DNA of 64,000 bases, taken from positions 62,001-126,000 of the forward strand of contig OY282559.1 in assembly GCA_958295665.1 (NCBI GenBank), written 5' to 3'. Below, one piece after another: positions 1-9,918 of the stretch; positions within the stretch are counted from its first letter, which is position 1; every line of letters begins with the position of its first letter. A program made the position numbers and the translations under genes. The stretch is from Tipula vernalis. Lineage: Eukaryota; Arthropoda; Insecta; Diptera; Tipulidae. The notes beneath the pieces were generated by a model. That model was not told the origin of the DNA. It saw nothing but the letters and a program-made list of their open reading frames with translations, and did no database searches.

Positions 1-134
1 AAAACTAATTTTATTATTAAAAATAACTTCTAAAAAACGCGGCATTATTTCACACTTTTATTCTCGAATTCCACATCCATTTTCCACATGTGGAGATCTG
101 TTATTCATAAAAATTGAATTTTTTCGGTACTAGG

Positions 135-460
135 GCTCTTTCCGAAAGTTATACTTATTTATTTAGACCTACTTATTTATATAAGTATGTTGGCGAGGTA
201 ACTTAAAATAAGTATGTTCTTACAAAAAAAAAAATTTAAACGAAAACCAAAATTCTGTTAATTTCATTGTATAAATATTGTGATATTATCGCAGTAATTA
301 AGTTTTATAAAAAATATAATTAAAAATTATTTTATAGTTACAAATTAAAGTCAAAATAGAAAATAAGTACGTGAAATCAATTCGGATGATTTTACATACA
401 TATTTAAGATGGCGGCAAATAAGTATGTCTAAATAAATAAGTATAACTTTCGGAAATGGC
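135..460 (+). mobile_element. MITE, copy 1 of a TIR family with 5-bp target duplication
   Basis: The ends carry inverted repeats around CTTTCCGAAAGTTATACTTA, and the element is flanked on both sides by CTAGG (130-134 and 461-465), a 5-bp target site duplication. It has no coding capacity. A second copy lies inverted at 1846-2174. The transposase family responsible cannot be told from the sequence. Confidence 0.7.
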
Positions 461-1845
461 CTAGGCTGTTTTCCAAACGATACTGAAGCGTGATTTACAC
501 GTTCCAACAATGTTTCCCAACAAAAAATGAAGAGATTAGTATATCGCGAATTTCATCTGAAAGACAAGAACAAATATATAAACAAACAAAATTTTGTTGG
601 ACTTTTTTCTTTTTTTTTTTTTAACTTTGTTTCCATAAAATTTTTTTTTTGACTATAAAATATACTCGACCCGAGTATATTTTATGGAAACAAACAACAA
701 CAAACACATAAAAAATGGCGATTTTTTAAAATTTTTATAGCGCTTTATTTTTATTTTTTTAAATTTTTATTTAAAAATTAAAATTTACGTTCGAACAGTT
801 TTCATTTTAGCCAAGAAAAGTCGTAATTTTGATAAATAAAGTGGTATCGCAGCGGCATTCGTCAAAAATTACATTGTCGTTTTTATACCGCCAAAAAATT
901 ATAGCATGCCCGACATTTTTGTTGTATTTTTTTATAAATTTTTGTTTAAAAATGGAAGTTTACTTTCGAAAAGCTTTATTTTAGCCAGAAAAGTTGTAAT
1001 TTTGAAACATAAAGTTGTATTATCGCCCTATTCGACATCATAGATTTTATACCGCCAAAAAGTTATAGCATGACCGACATTTTCGTTTTATACTTTTCTC
1101 TTTTTATCGCATGTAAATATTTTCTATTGCGTGTAGCTCTAAGTCTCAACAAAAGAAAAGTTGGAAAACATTGTTGGAACGTGTAAATCACGCATGACTA
1201 ATTTATGGAACCTAACTTAGCATGGTTTCCACGATGGCGAGGCGAAAAAATTAGTCAAACTAAAAAGAGAAAGTAAAAATTCACCAATAGTACGATAGAG
1301 AGAAAATACCATTTTGACAGTAAAATTGGGACGTCCAATTTTAAAAATTTTAATTTAGCACTCCGAAATAGGACGTCTAAACCGAAAAAAAGATTAGATG
1401 GATCATCTTTTTTCGGATTAGTCGCTGATTTTCGGAATTCATATTGTCAATTTGAAGAAAATTTTATATTTATTTTATTATTAAATATATTTTTTTTTTT
1501 TTTGATTTGGAGAACACATTTTTCATCCCCAGAATCACTCTCAGTGCTACTTGAAAACATAATGGCATATATTGCCATTAGTTCCTCAACAGTATCCATT
1601 TTTAACAAAATTTAATTTTAATAATCGAAACGTCAAAAATAAATAAATAAAAATTAGGAGTAACGACTTGTTGCAGTTTCATTCCTTCTTATGTTTTTTT
1701 TTTTATTCCTTCCTCTTTTTAATTTGACTAATTTTTTCGCCTCGCCATCGTGGAAACCATGCTTTATTCAATGTTATTTCTTATGGAATAAGTTAGGTTC
1801 CACAAATAAGTCAGTAAATAAGTCTCGTTTGGAAAGCAGTCTAAT

Positions 1846-2174
1846 GCCCTTTCCGAAAGTTATACAATACTTATTTATTTAGACATACTTATTTGCCGCC
1901 ATCTTAAATATGTATGTAAAATCATCCGAATTGATTTCACATACTTATTTTTTATTTTGACTATTTTGTAACTAAAAAATAATTTTTTTTATTAAATTTT
2001 TTATAAAACTTAATTACTACATAATATCACAATATGTATGCAATGAAATTAACAGAATTTTGGTTTTCGTTTAAGATTATTTTTTGTAAGAAGATACTTA
2101 TTTTAAGTTACCTCGCCAACATACTTATTTAAATAAGTAGGTCTAAATAAATAAGTATAACTTTCGGAAAGGGC
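1846..2174 (-). mobile_element. MITE, copy 2 of the same family, inverted
   Basis: It has the same terminal sequence (GCCCTTTCCGAAAGTTATAC) and the same interior as 135-460, read on the other strand. The flanks are CTAAT (1841-1845) and CTAAG (2175-2179), a 4-of-5 match to a target duplication. It is inserted near the centre of an older palindromic element. Confidence 0.7.
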
Positions 2175-2338
2175 CTAAGGCTATTTTCCAAACGATACTT
2201 ATTTACTTACTTATTTATGAAACCTAACTTATTCAACGTAATTTCTTATGGAATAACACCCCAATTCCCATAGTGGTGTATTTCATGTGATGTGACTATA
2301 GCATATATTATAAATAATTCGAACAAAAAATTTGAGTT

Positions 2339-3277
2339 AAGGTCGATCCGCACGATGTGTTTTCATTTATGTTCTAACAAACGAAAATATGTCAAAAAAT
2401 ACAAGTGTGTTTTAAATTATTTGTGAGGTTGAAAATCACATCCACACCTTCATTAAAAACAGTTGCGATAGATTCATTTATGGCCAGGCGACTTTGATTT
2501 CTTTAGATTCATTAATACCTACAATTAAAATAAAAAAAAAGGAAAAATTACGGTCAAAAAAATTAATTTTAATTTTTTGAGGTTATACCCTGTGTATGTT
2601 TGTTTGTTTTTAATTTGCTTCCAGAAAAAACCCACAGAAATTTCTCAAGGGAAATCCTGGGGCACTGGATAGGTTATATTCTTCCACAAAAAGTATTAAT
2701 TGTTATATTTTTAGTTTTGGTAATATTTAATATGTAGTAATTTTTTATATTTATTATTGACGATTGTAAAATCCAAAATTGGCCAAAGCCGAGACGCCTG
2801 GTGTGAAAAGTACTTAAAAGTGTGTTATAAGTATGATCACGTTGTAAAATGTCGTAGGCTCATATCGTTAGTGCACGATGAATTATGGATCGCTTAATTA
2901 ATATTGAGCAGATCCTGAGCCTTTTTTATAAACGTGTTTTTTATAAGTCGCAAAAAAGGTAATTCCTTCGCTGTGTACGAAATTATGGGCCTTATACGGA
3001 ATTACGCAGTACTCGGAACCACTTATTGCGTACAGTACTCGGAACCACTTATATCCACTTTTTTTTTTGGTCCGCTCCGTAACGCGTACAAAACGAGACT
3101 CTATACCCTGTGTAAAAACATATCAAAATGGATAAAAGTCATTTTCGGAAATTACATATGTAAGGAAACATATGTAATCACAAAAGCAAAAATACAACAT
3201 GTGGCCATAAAAAATTGTAACGAATGTTAACACATTTGTAAAAGTACTTGTAAAAACACGTCGTGCGGATCTACCTT
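2339..3277. mobile_element. Foldback element of about 0.94 kb
   Basis: The termini are imperfect inverted repeats: AAGGTCGATCCGCACGATGT at the left end and its complement, with a few mismatches, ending in CTACCTT at the right. The interior contains no recognisable protein; a 98-codon open frame at 2934-3230 matches nothing I know. This is probably a non-autonomous DNA transposon. Confidence 0.55.
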
Positions 3278-3346
3278 TATTTAATTCGAGCTCGAACAAA
3301 TAAAATACGTAACTGCTTGAATCAAAAACAGAAGAAATACCAACAG

Positions 3347-3838
3347 AGAGTACGTTTATGCTTAGGGTTCAACCTGGTTTGAACCTAGGTTATCTTTTAC
3401 TATAAACGGAGTCGAGTCATCTTGTAGTTAACTCGACTCGACCTAAAAAATTTCTAGGGTCGAGTCGAGTTAACTCTAAAATCATCCACTATAAACGGAG
3501 TCGAGTCGAAAAATAAAAACAACAAAAAAGAATAATAAAAAGACACCATTTTGATTTCTTAATTCGTGTGCGCATCTCCGATTTTTCTGTTTCTGTAATT
3601 TTGTATACTGCAAACTTGTAAAATAAATTGCTTTAATCATAATTTTAATAATCATAATTTTTATTGAAAATAAAAATTATGATTTTTTTTTTTGACGTTT
3701 CTGACTCGGTTTCAACCTAGTTTCGACTCGACTACGATTTGACTCTGCAGTATAAACGCTAAAAAAGATAACTACAAGTTGATCCAAAGTTAACTAAAAG
3801 ATGACTCGACTCTGAGCATAAACGTACTCAGAGAATAT
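3347..3838. mobile_element. Foldback element rich in GAGTCGAGTC words
   Basis: The outer inverted repeats are AGAGTACGTTTATGC near 3347 and GCATAAACGTACTC near 3816. Inside are repeated and inverted copies of an ACTCGACTC-type word and two copies of ACTATAAACGGAGTCGAGTC. No coding sequence is seen. Confidence 0.5.
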
Positions 3839-3870
3839 AAAAATTAAATCGAAAAAATATTTCGCGGCTT

Positions 3871-4634
3871 AAGGTGCTATCACACCAAGCGCGACGCGTC
3901 GGCGGCAAATTTAAATACATGTTTTTTTGCTTATATAGGTCGTGTTCAGTCGGGCAAAAGTGATAAAAAATATCATGATATTTTTTATTACCCTAACTTC
4001 ACTTCGTTGTATTTTATGTCATGCCCCACAAAACTACTAAAATGAAAAAAATGATTTTACACGTCAAACTTCTGAAGAGCATCTTTATTTGGGCAACATC
4101 AAAAACAAAATATCGCGATTTTTTATAAAATAATAAGCAATACTCTTCCTGAATATTATTAAAAACATCACACCACAATCAAAAGCCAAATATTTTGTTT
4201 TCAAATATGTATTTATTTTGACAGCTAGAACCAAAAAAAACTTGGTTTTTATGGTGATGAATGAGTACGTTTTATGGCAAAACGTGACAAAAAATATCAT
4301 ATATAATATATAAATAGATAAATTTTATCACTTTTTCCCGAGTGAGCACTAGGATAGTGATAGGAAATCGTAGTTTGTGTAAAAATATAAACTAGCGATG
4401 AACGGCGATTTTTTTTCCAGCCGGGTTTCGCGGCGGCTGATAAAATTTAATTTTATACCATTTACTAAAATTGTAATTTCTCTATTAAAAATATAAAGTT
4501 TGTAAATGGTTTTATGAATAATAATTTTATTTTTGTTCAAGCTACGATTTCCTATCACTACATAAGCAAAAAAACGATTATTTAAATTTAGTTAAACTTG
4601 CCGCCGACGCGCCGCGTTGGTGTGATAGCACCTT
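3871..4634. mobile_element. Foldback element with two further inverted-repeat elements nested inside
   Basis: The outer termini are AAGGTGCTATCACACCAA at the left and its near-complement TTGGTGTGATAGCACCTT at the right, followed inward by a GC-rich stretch of the CGACGCGTCGGCGGCAA type. Inside lies an element at about 3948-4350, with ends GTGTTCAGTCGGGCAAAAGT and the complement of CTTTTTCCCGAGTGAGCAC. Beside it is another at 4355-4560, with perfect 19-bp ends TAGTGATAGGAAATCGTAG. Relatives of the first inner element recur at 14.7-15.1 kb. No coding sequence is seen. Confidence 0.65.
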
Positions 4635-4696
4635 TTTTCTGTTAAAATAACATCATAAAAACAAATTGGTTTGTTTATGTTTACGTTTTTACGATT

Positions 4697-4886
4697 GAAA
4701 GAAAGACCAACTATGGACATTTTTTTTATAAATTCGTAATTTGTATATTATAATGTGTTTGCTCATGTCATTCATTATCAAGACTAATCAAGAAAGAAAG
4801 ACCAACTACGGACATTTTTTTTATAAATTTGTAATTTGTATATTATAATGTGTTTGCTCATATCATTCATTATCAAGACTAATCGT
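4697..4886 (+). repeat. 95-bp tandem duplication upstream of HACD
   Basis: Two adjacent, almost identical 95-bp units both begin GAAAGAAAGACCAACTA and end in CATTATCAAGACTAATC, with only a few substitutions. They lie about 360 bp upstream of the HACD start codon, so they could fall in its promoter or 5' leader. No regulatory role is shown by the sequence. Confidence 0.8.
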
Positions 4887-5250
4887 AATCAAGGGTCCTC
4901 AAGACACTAGAACTAGTCGCTATCCTAGCATACTTTGATGTTTGATTATTCTGTCCAGAATATTCGTAAGGCATTTGTAACTATATAGGTCTCCTGAATC
5001 CCGATTCAAAAATTCGTAAAATTTTATTATATTAATTTGTGCAGTGTCATCAAAATTTGAACTGTGTTGGAAAGTGTCACATTTATTTTATGAACGCTCG
5101 TTCGATTATCTATTTTCTTTTGTAGTATACGGTGCTCGATTGAGAAACGCAAGTGATTTTTTTCAAATATCTACTTAAATTCATTTAGTTATTTAATTAA
5201 ATATCAATTAAGTATCTACACATTAAAGAAACTTTTTAACAATTTAAAAA

Positions 5251-6016
5251 ATGGCAGCTCGGGACACAATTGTTGGAACCAAGAAAACGACTAAACCGGT
5301 CTCGTCGTTTGTGATAAATTATTTGGTGGCCTATAACCTAGTGCAAGTGACAGGGTAATAGTGAAAGTTATTTAATGATTATATTATATTATCTTAATAT
5401 TTTTATTAGATGGTCATATATGTTGTTGCAGTTTATCAATTATTTATTGATTGGTGGGGAGGATGGGAGAGATTTGTGGGCGACAATTAAGTTGACTGTG
5501 ATGATATTTCAGAACTTAGCACTATTAGAAGTTGTACATGCTTCTTTAGGATTGGTTAAAAGTAATCCAGTCATTACACTGGCACAAGTATTATCACGAG
5601 TTGGACTAGTATTTATGTTATGTTACATCCGGGATGCGCAGACATCTATTGGACTGAAATTAGCCATATTGGCTTGGTCAATCACCGAAATAATTAGATA
5701 TAGCTTATACGCTACCTCGCTGTTAAAAATTACTGTAAATCTACTAGTATGGCTTAGATACTCAACCTTTTTGATTTTATACCCAACTGGAGTTACCGGT
5801 GAACTGCTATGCTACTATCACGCACTACCATTCATCAAAGAATCCAAGATAGCGAGCACAGAGATGCCAAACGATTACAACTTTACGTTTTCAACTTACT
5901 ACCTGGTCGTCATTATAATGTTGAGTTACATTCCTGGCTTCCCAGTTTTATTTGGACACATGCTAACTCAGCGCAAGAAAGTGTTAGGCGGTAGCATCAA
6001 GCAGAAAACAATTTAA
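5251..6016 (+). CDS. Hacd: Very-long-chain (3R)-3-hydroxyacyl-CoA dehydratase (HACD/PTPLA family), intact copy
   Basis: This enzyme performs the third step of the very-long-chain fatty-acid elongation cycle in the ER membrane, dehydrating 3-hydroxyacyl-CoA to trans-2-enoyl-CoA. There are two exons: 5251-5354 and 5410-6016, separated by a 55-bp GT-AG intron. The joined frame gives 236 aa, the usual family size. The protein is almost all hydrophobic helices. Family landmarks are TEIIRYSLY (127-135) and the catalytic block YPTGVTGE, where Tyr159 and Glu166 have the same 7-residue spacing as the Tyr149/Glu156 pair of yeast Phs1. The tail ends KQKTI, with lysines at -3 and -5 like a dilysine ER-retrieval signal. 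The start is the first ATG, in AAAAATGGC context, and it encodes the only N-terminus present in the three-copy array. An antisense retroelement piece abuts the 3' UTR. The exact HACD paralogue is not assigned. Confidence 0.9.
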
Positions 6017-6130
6017 TTATGTTGGTGTTAGTTTTACAAATATTACTTAGGAAATGTGAATAGTAGAATGGGTGTTAAGGTTGATTTTAATTTTTTTTTT
6101 TTATAAAAAACATGTTTAAAGTCCGTACAA

Positions 6131-6136
6131 AATAAA
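6131..6136 (+). promoter_or_regulatory. Probable polyadenylation signal of HACD
   Basis: AATAAA lies about 115 bp after the HACD stop codon and just before the retroelement-derived sequence begins. The same hexamer recurs at the equivalent place in units 2 and 3. Confidence 0.5.
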
Positions 6137-6164
6137 AATTTCCATATTCATTTCACTTAATTTT

Positions 6165-7217
6165 ATTTAATGTTCATATTACAACAGGACCCAAGTCACC
6201 TCCTCTGTACAGGGCCAAACCTGTCTACAAGCACCACCTTCGATTTACCTCCTTGTCCTTTTCTTGTCGTCTAGGGTGCCGTCCATGTAGGCTGCTCTTT
6301 CGACGACGAATGGCATATCGAGTTTTCATCCAGTCACCCGACACTCGCACTCCGCTTTGCACAACTCGGCCATTCTTATCCAATATCTGCTTAACCTGGT
6401 GTTCTTTGGTTTCCTCAACAATTGTGTCAGATTTCGATGGCAGCTCCTCGCAATAACTGATTGTTACTCGCCTTACTGTCGCATCCGTACCGTTAAATTT
6501 AAGTTTCAGCTCGATGTTATCGCTACTCAATATTCCTCGTCCGAAATCCAACACAAAGCCATTCATCCTCATGAAGTCCGTTCCCAAAATAACCTCGTCC
6601 ACAATGTCTGCGACCAGAACTTCGTGTGGGAAAAGAGTTTCGCCGATCCTTATGCTCACGATCTTTTTCCCTTTAATCATTGCACTCTCCCCATTTGCCA
6701 TTCTTAATTTTAACCCATCAACCAGCTGCACTGCTCCTGCGATCAAATCTTTCCGAACAATTGTGTGGGTTGCTCCGGTATCCAGCGTAATAATACACCT
6801 CCTCCCATCAACACCGCACCTAACTATGACGCTGCTTCCGCCTCGTGCTTTACTCGTAACACGGATGAATGTTATGGAGCAACCAGACGGCGAAGCCAGC
6901 TTCGGTTCCTTCAAACTGACTTCTAACCTTTCCGCTTTACCGACTGTTGCCATCCGCTCATCCGATTCCTGCTCTCCTCTTCGTGCTCTTTCCACAGAAG
7001 ATGGTGATCCGTACCGCTTCCCTCTTGCTTCCAAGCAATCTCGCGAGATGTGGCCAATCCTGTTACATACCCAACATCTTCGCTCGCTGCTTCTAGACCT
7101 TTGTCCCGACCGTTCGGCGTTTGTCCGCATAAAAGGTGGCGATCTCATCTTTCTCTGTATAACACTCCGACAGTCCATTGAGATGTGACCCAACTTGTCA
7201 CATTTCCAACACCTACG
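6165..7217 (-). mobile_element. LTR retrotransposon fragment, unit 1: two zinc knuckles and aspartic protease
   Basis: The open frame (6225-7220, minus) covers about 330 codons but lacks a natural start, because its 5' part was cut off at the tandem junction. It shows two CCHC zinc knuckles (CWKCDKLGHISMDC and CWVCNRIGHISRDC), as in retroviral nucleocapsid. A retropepsin-like aspartic protease follows, with the active-site motif LDTGATHTIV and a downstream ILGTDFM block. A basic tail then leads to a stop. No reverse transcriptase follows; the sequence runs directly into the HACD 3' UTR from the other side. The family is probably Ty3/gypsy-like. Transcription from this strand would be antisense to and convergent with HACD. 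The frame is open throughout, with no disabling mutation in this unit. Confidence 0.85.
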
Positions 7218-7967
7218 CAATTGTTGGAACCAAGAAAACGACTAAACCAGTCTCGTCGTTTGTGATAAATTATTTGGTGGCCTATAACCTAGTGCAAGTG
7301 ACAGGGTAATAGTGAAAGTTATTTAATGATTATATTATATTATCTTAATATTTTTATTAGATGGTCATATATGTTGTTGCAGTTTATCAATTATTTATTG
7401 ATTGGTGGGGAGGATGGGAGAGATTTGTGGGCGACAATTAATTTGACTGTGATGATATTTCAGAACTTAGCACTATTAGAAGTTGTACATGCTTCTTTAG
7501 GATTGGTTAAAAGTAATCCAGTCATTACACTGGCACAAGTATTATCACGAGTTGGACTAGTATTTATGTTATGTTACATCCGGGATGCGCAGACATCTAT
7601 TGGACTGAAATTAGCCATATTGGCTTGGTCAATCACCGAAATAATTAGATATAGCTTATACGCTACCTCGCTGTTAAAAATTACTGTAAATCTACTAGTA
7701 TGGCTTAGATACTCAACCTTTTTGATTTTATACCCAACTGGAGTTACCGGTGAACTGCTATGCTACTATCACGCACTACCATTCATCAAAGAATCCAAGA
7801 TAGCGAGCACAGAGATGCCAAACGATTACAACTTTACGTTTTCAACTTACTACCTGGTCGTCATTATAATGTTGAGTTACATTCCTGGCTTCCCAGTTTT
7901 ATTTGGACACATGCTAACTCAGCGCAAGAAAGTGTTAGGCGGTAGCATCAAGCAGAAAACAATTTAA
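7218..7967 (+). pseudogene. HACD copy 2, start-less duplicate
   Basis: This is an almost identical copy of HACD lacking the first five codons, the 5' UTR and any original promoter. The exon 1 tail is 7218-7305, the intron 7306-7360 and exon 2 7361-7967. The exon 2 frame is fully open. It differs from copy 1 by one amino acid (Lys62 in copy 1, Asn here) and a few silent sites. Reading upstream in frame through the retroelement sequence reaches a TAA without meeting an ATG. Translation would therefore need splicing from the upstream copy or an internal Met. It is called a pseudogene for lack of a start, but its splice sites and catalytic residues are intact. Confidence 0.75.
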
Positions 7968-8115
7968 TTATGTTGGTGTTAGTTTTACAAATATTACTTA
8001 GGAAATGTGAATAGTAGAATGGGTGTTAAGGTTGATTTTAATTTTTTTTTTTTATAAAAAACATGTTTAAAGTCCGTACAAAATAAAAATTTCCATATTC
8101 ATTTCACTTAATTTT

Positions 8116-9168
8116 ATTTAATGTTCATATTACAACAGGACCCAAGTCACCTCCTCTGTACAGGGCCAAACCTGTCTACAAGCACCACCTTCGATTTACC
8201 TCCTTGTCCTTTTCTTGTCGTCTAGGGTGCCGTCCATGTAGGCTGCTCTTTCGACGACGAATGGCATATCGAGTTTTCATCCAGTCACCCGACACTCGCA
8301 CTCCGCTTTGCACAACTCGGCCATTCTTATCCAATATCTGCTTAACCTGGTGTTCTTTGGTTTCCTCAACAATTGTGTCAGATTTCGATGGCAGCTCCTC
8401 GCAATAACTGATTGTTACTCGCCTTACTGTCGCATCCGTACCGTTAAATTTAAGTTTCAGCTCGATGTTATCGCTACTCAATATTCCTCGTCCGAAATCC
8501 AACACAAAGCCATTCATCCTCATGAAGTCCGTTCCCAAAATAACCTCGTCCACAATGTCTGCGACCAGAACTTCGTGTGGGAAAAGAGTTTCGCCGATCC
8601 TTATGCTCACGATCTTTTTCCCTTTAATCATTGCACTCTCCCCATTTGCCATTCTTAATTTTAACCCATCAACCAGCTGCACTGCTCCTGCGATCAAATC
8701 TTTCCGAACAATTGTGTGGGTTGCTCCGGTATCCAGCGTAATAATACACCTCCTCCCATCAACACCGCACCTAACTATGACGCTGCTTCCGCCTCGTGCT
8801 TTACTCGTAACACGGATGAATGTTATGGAGCAACCAGACGGCGAAGCCAGCTTCGGTTCCTTCAAACTGACTTCTAACCTTTCCGCTTTACCGACTGTTG
8901 CCATCCGCTCATCCGATTCCTGCTCTCCTCTTCGTGCTCTTTCCACAGAAGATGGTGATCCGTACCGCTTCCCTCTTGCTTCCAAGCAATCTCGCGAGAT
9001 GTGGCCAATCCTGTTACATACCCAACATCTTCGCTCGCTGCTTCTAGACCTTTGTCCCGACCGTTCGGCGTTTGTCCGCATAAAAGGTGGCGATCTCATC
9101 TTTCTCTGTATAACACTCCGACAGTCCATTGAGATGTGACCCAACTTGTCACATTTCCAACACCTACG
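8116..9168 (-). mobile_element. LTR retrotransposon fragment, unit 2
   Basis: The encoded protein is identical to that of the unit 1 fragment: two CCHC knuckles, a DTGA aspartic protease and an open frame at 8176-9171 without a natural start. It shares all the unit 1 states where unit 3 differs: no extra 3 bases near the KGKK motif and no nonsense codon after TDATVR. Confidence 0.85.
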
Positions 9169-9918
9169 CAATTGTTGGAACCAAGAAAACGACTAAACCA
9201 GTCTCGTCGTTTGTGATAAATTATTTGGTGGCCTATAACCTAGTGCAAGTGACAGGGTAATAGTGAAAGTTATTTAATGATTATATTATATTATCTTAAT
9301 ATTTTTATTAGATGGTCATATATGTTGTTGCAGTTTATCAATTATTTATTGATTGGTGGGGAGGATGGGAGAGATTTGTGGGCGACAATTAATTTGACTG
9401 TGATGATATTTCAGAACTTAGCACTATTAGAAGTTGTACATGCTTCTTTAGGATTGGTTAAAAGTAATCCAGTCATTACACTGGCACAAGTATTATCACG
9501 AGTTGGACTAGTATTTATGTTATGTTACATCCGGGATGCGCAGACATCTATTGGACTGAAATTAGCCATATTGGCTTGGTCAATCACCGAAATAATTAGA
9601 TATAGCTTATACGCTACCTCGCTGTTAAAAATTACTGTAAATCTACTAGTATGGCTTAGATACTCAACCTTTTTGATTTTATACCCAACTGGAGTTACCG
9701 GTGAACTGCTATGCTACTATCACGCACTACCATTCATCAAAGAATCCAAGATAGCGAGCACAGAGATGCCGAACGATTACAACTTTACGTTTTCAACTTA
9801 CTACCTGGTCGTCATTATAATGTTGAGTTACATTCCTGGCTTCCCAGTTTTATTTGGACACATGCTAACTCAGCGCAAGAAAGTGTTAGGCGGTAGCATC
9901 AAGCAGAAAACAATTTAA
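9169..9918 (+). pseudogene. HACD copy 3, start-less duplicate
   Basis: The structure is the same as copy 2: exon 1 tail 9169-9256, intron 9257-9311, exon 2 9312-9918. It shares with copy 2 the Asn62 codon and the CCAG variant in exon 1. It differs from copies 1 and 2 at 9771 (G instead of A, silent). The frame is open and Tyr159/Glu166 equivalents are kept, but there is no in-frame start codon or promoter of its own. Confidence 0.75.

Larger units (their letters stand above)
1..2262. repeat. Nested foldback/MITE cluster at left edge
   Basis: No gene is seen here. The stretch is built from inverted repeats. Two copies of one MITE lie at 135-460 and 1846-2174 in opposite orientation. The second sits in the centre of another palindrome whose arms run about 1766-1845 and 2175-2262 (shared words near TTCCAAACGA and CTAACTTATTC). 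A further inverted pair is 484-523 with 1154-1194, containing CGTGATTTACACGTTCCAAC and its complement. Another is about 1206-1260 with 1724-1765 (TTTCCACGATGGCGAGGCG and complement). A diverged direct repeat of about 150-170 bp (about 763-922 and 942-1084) shares TTTATACCGCCAAAAA and TTATAGCATG. The short open frames here are chance. Confidence 0.7.

Noticed and set aside
6253..7188. Plus-strand frames of 67-224 codons opposite the gag-pro fragment, repeated in each unit
   Set aside because: The minus strand carries zinc knuckles and a protease motif; the plus frames have no features and recur only because the unit is duplicated.
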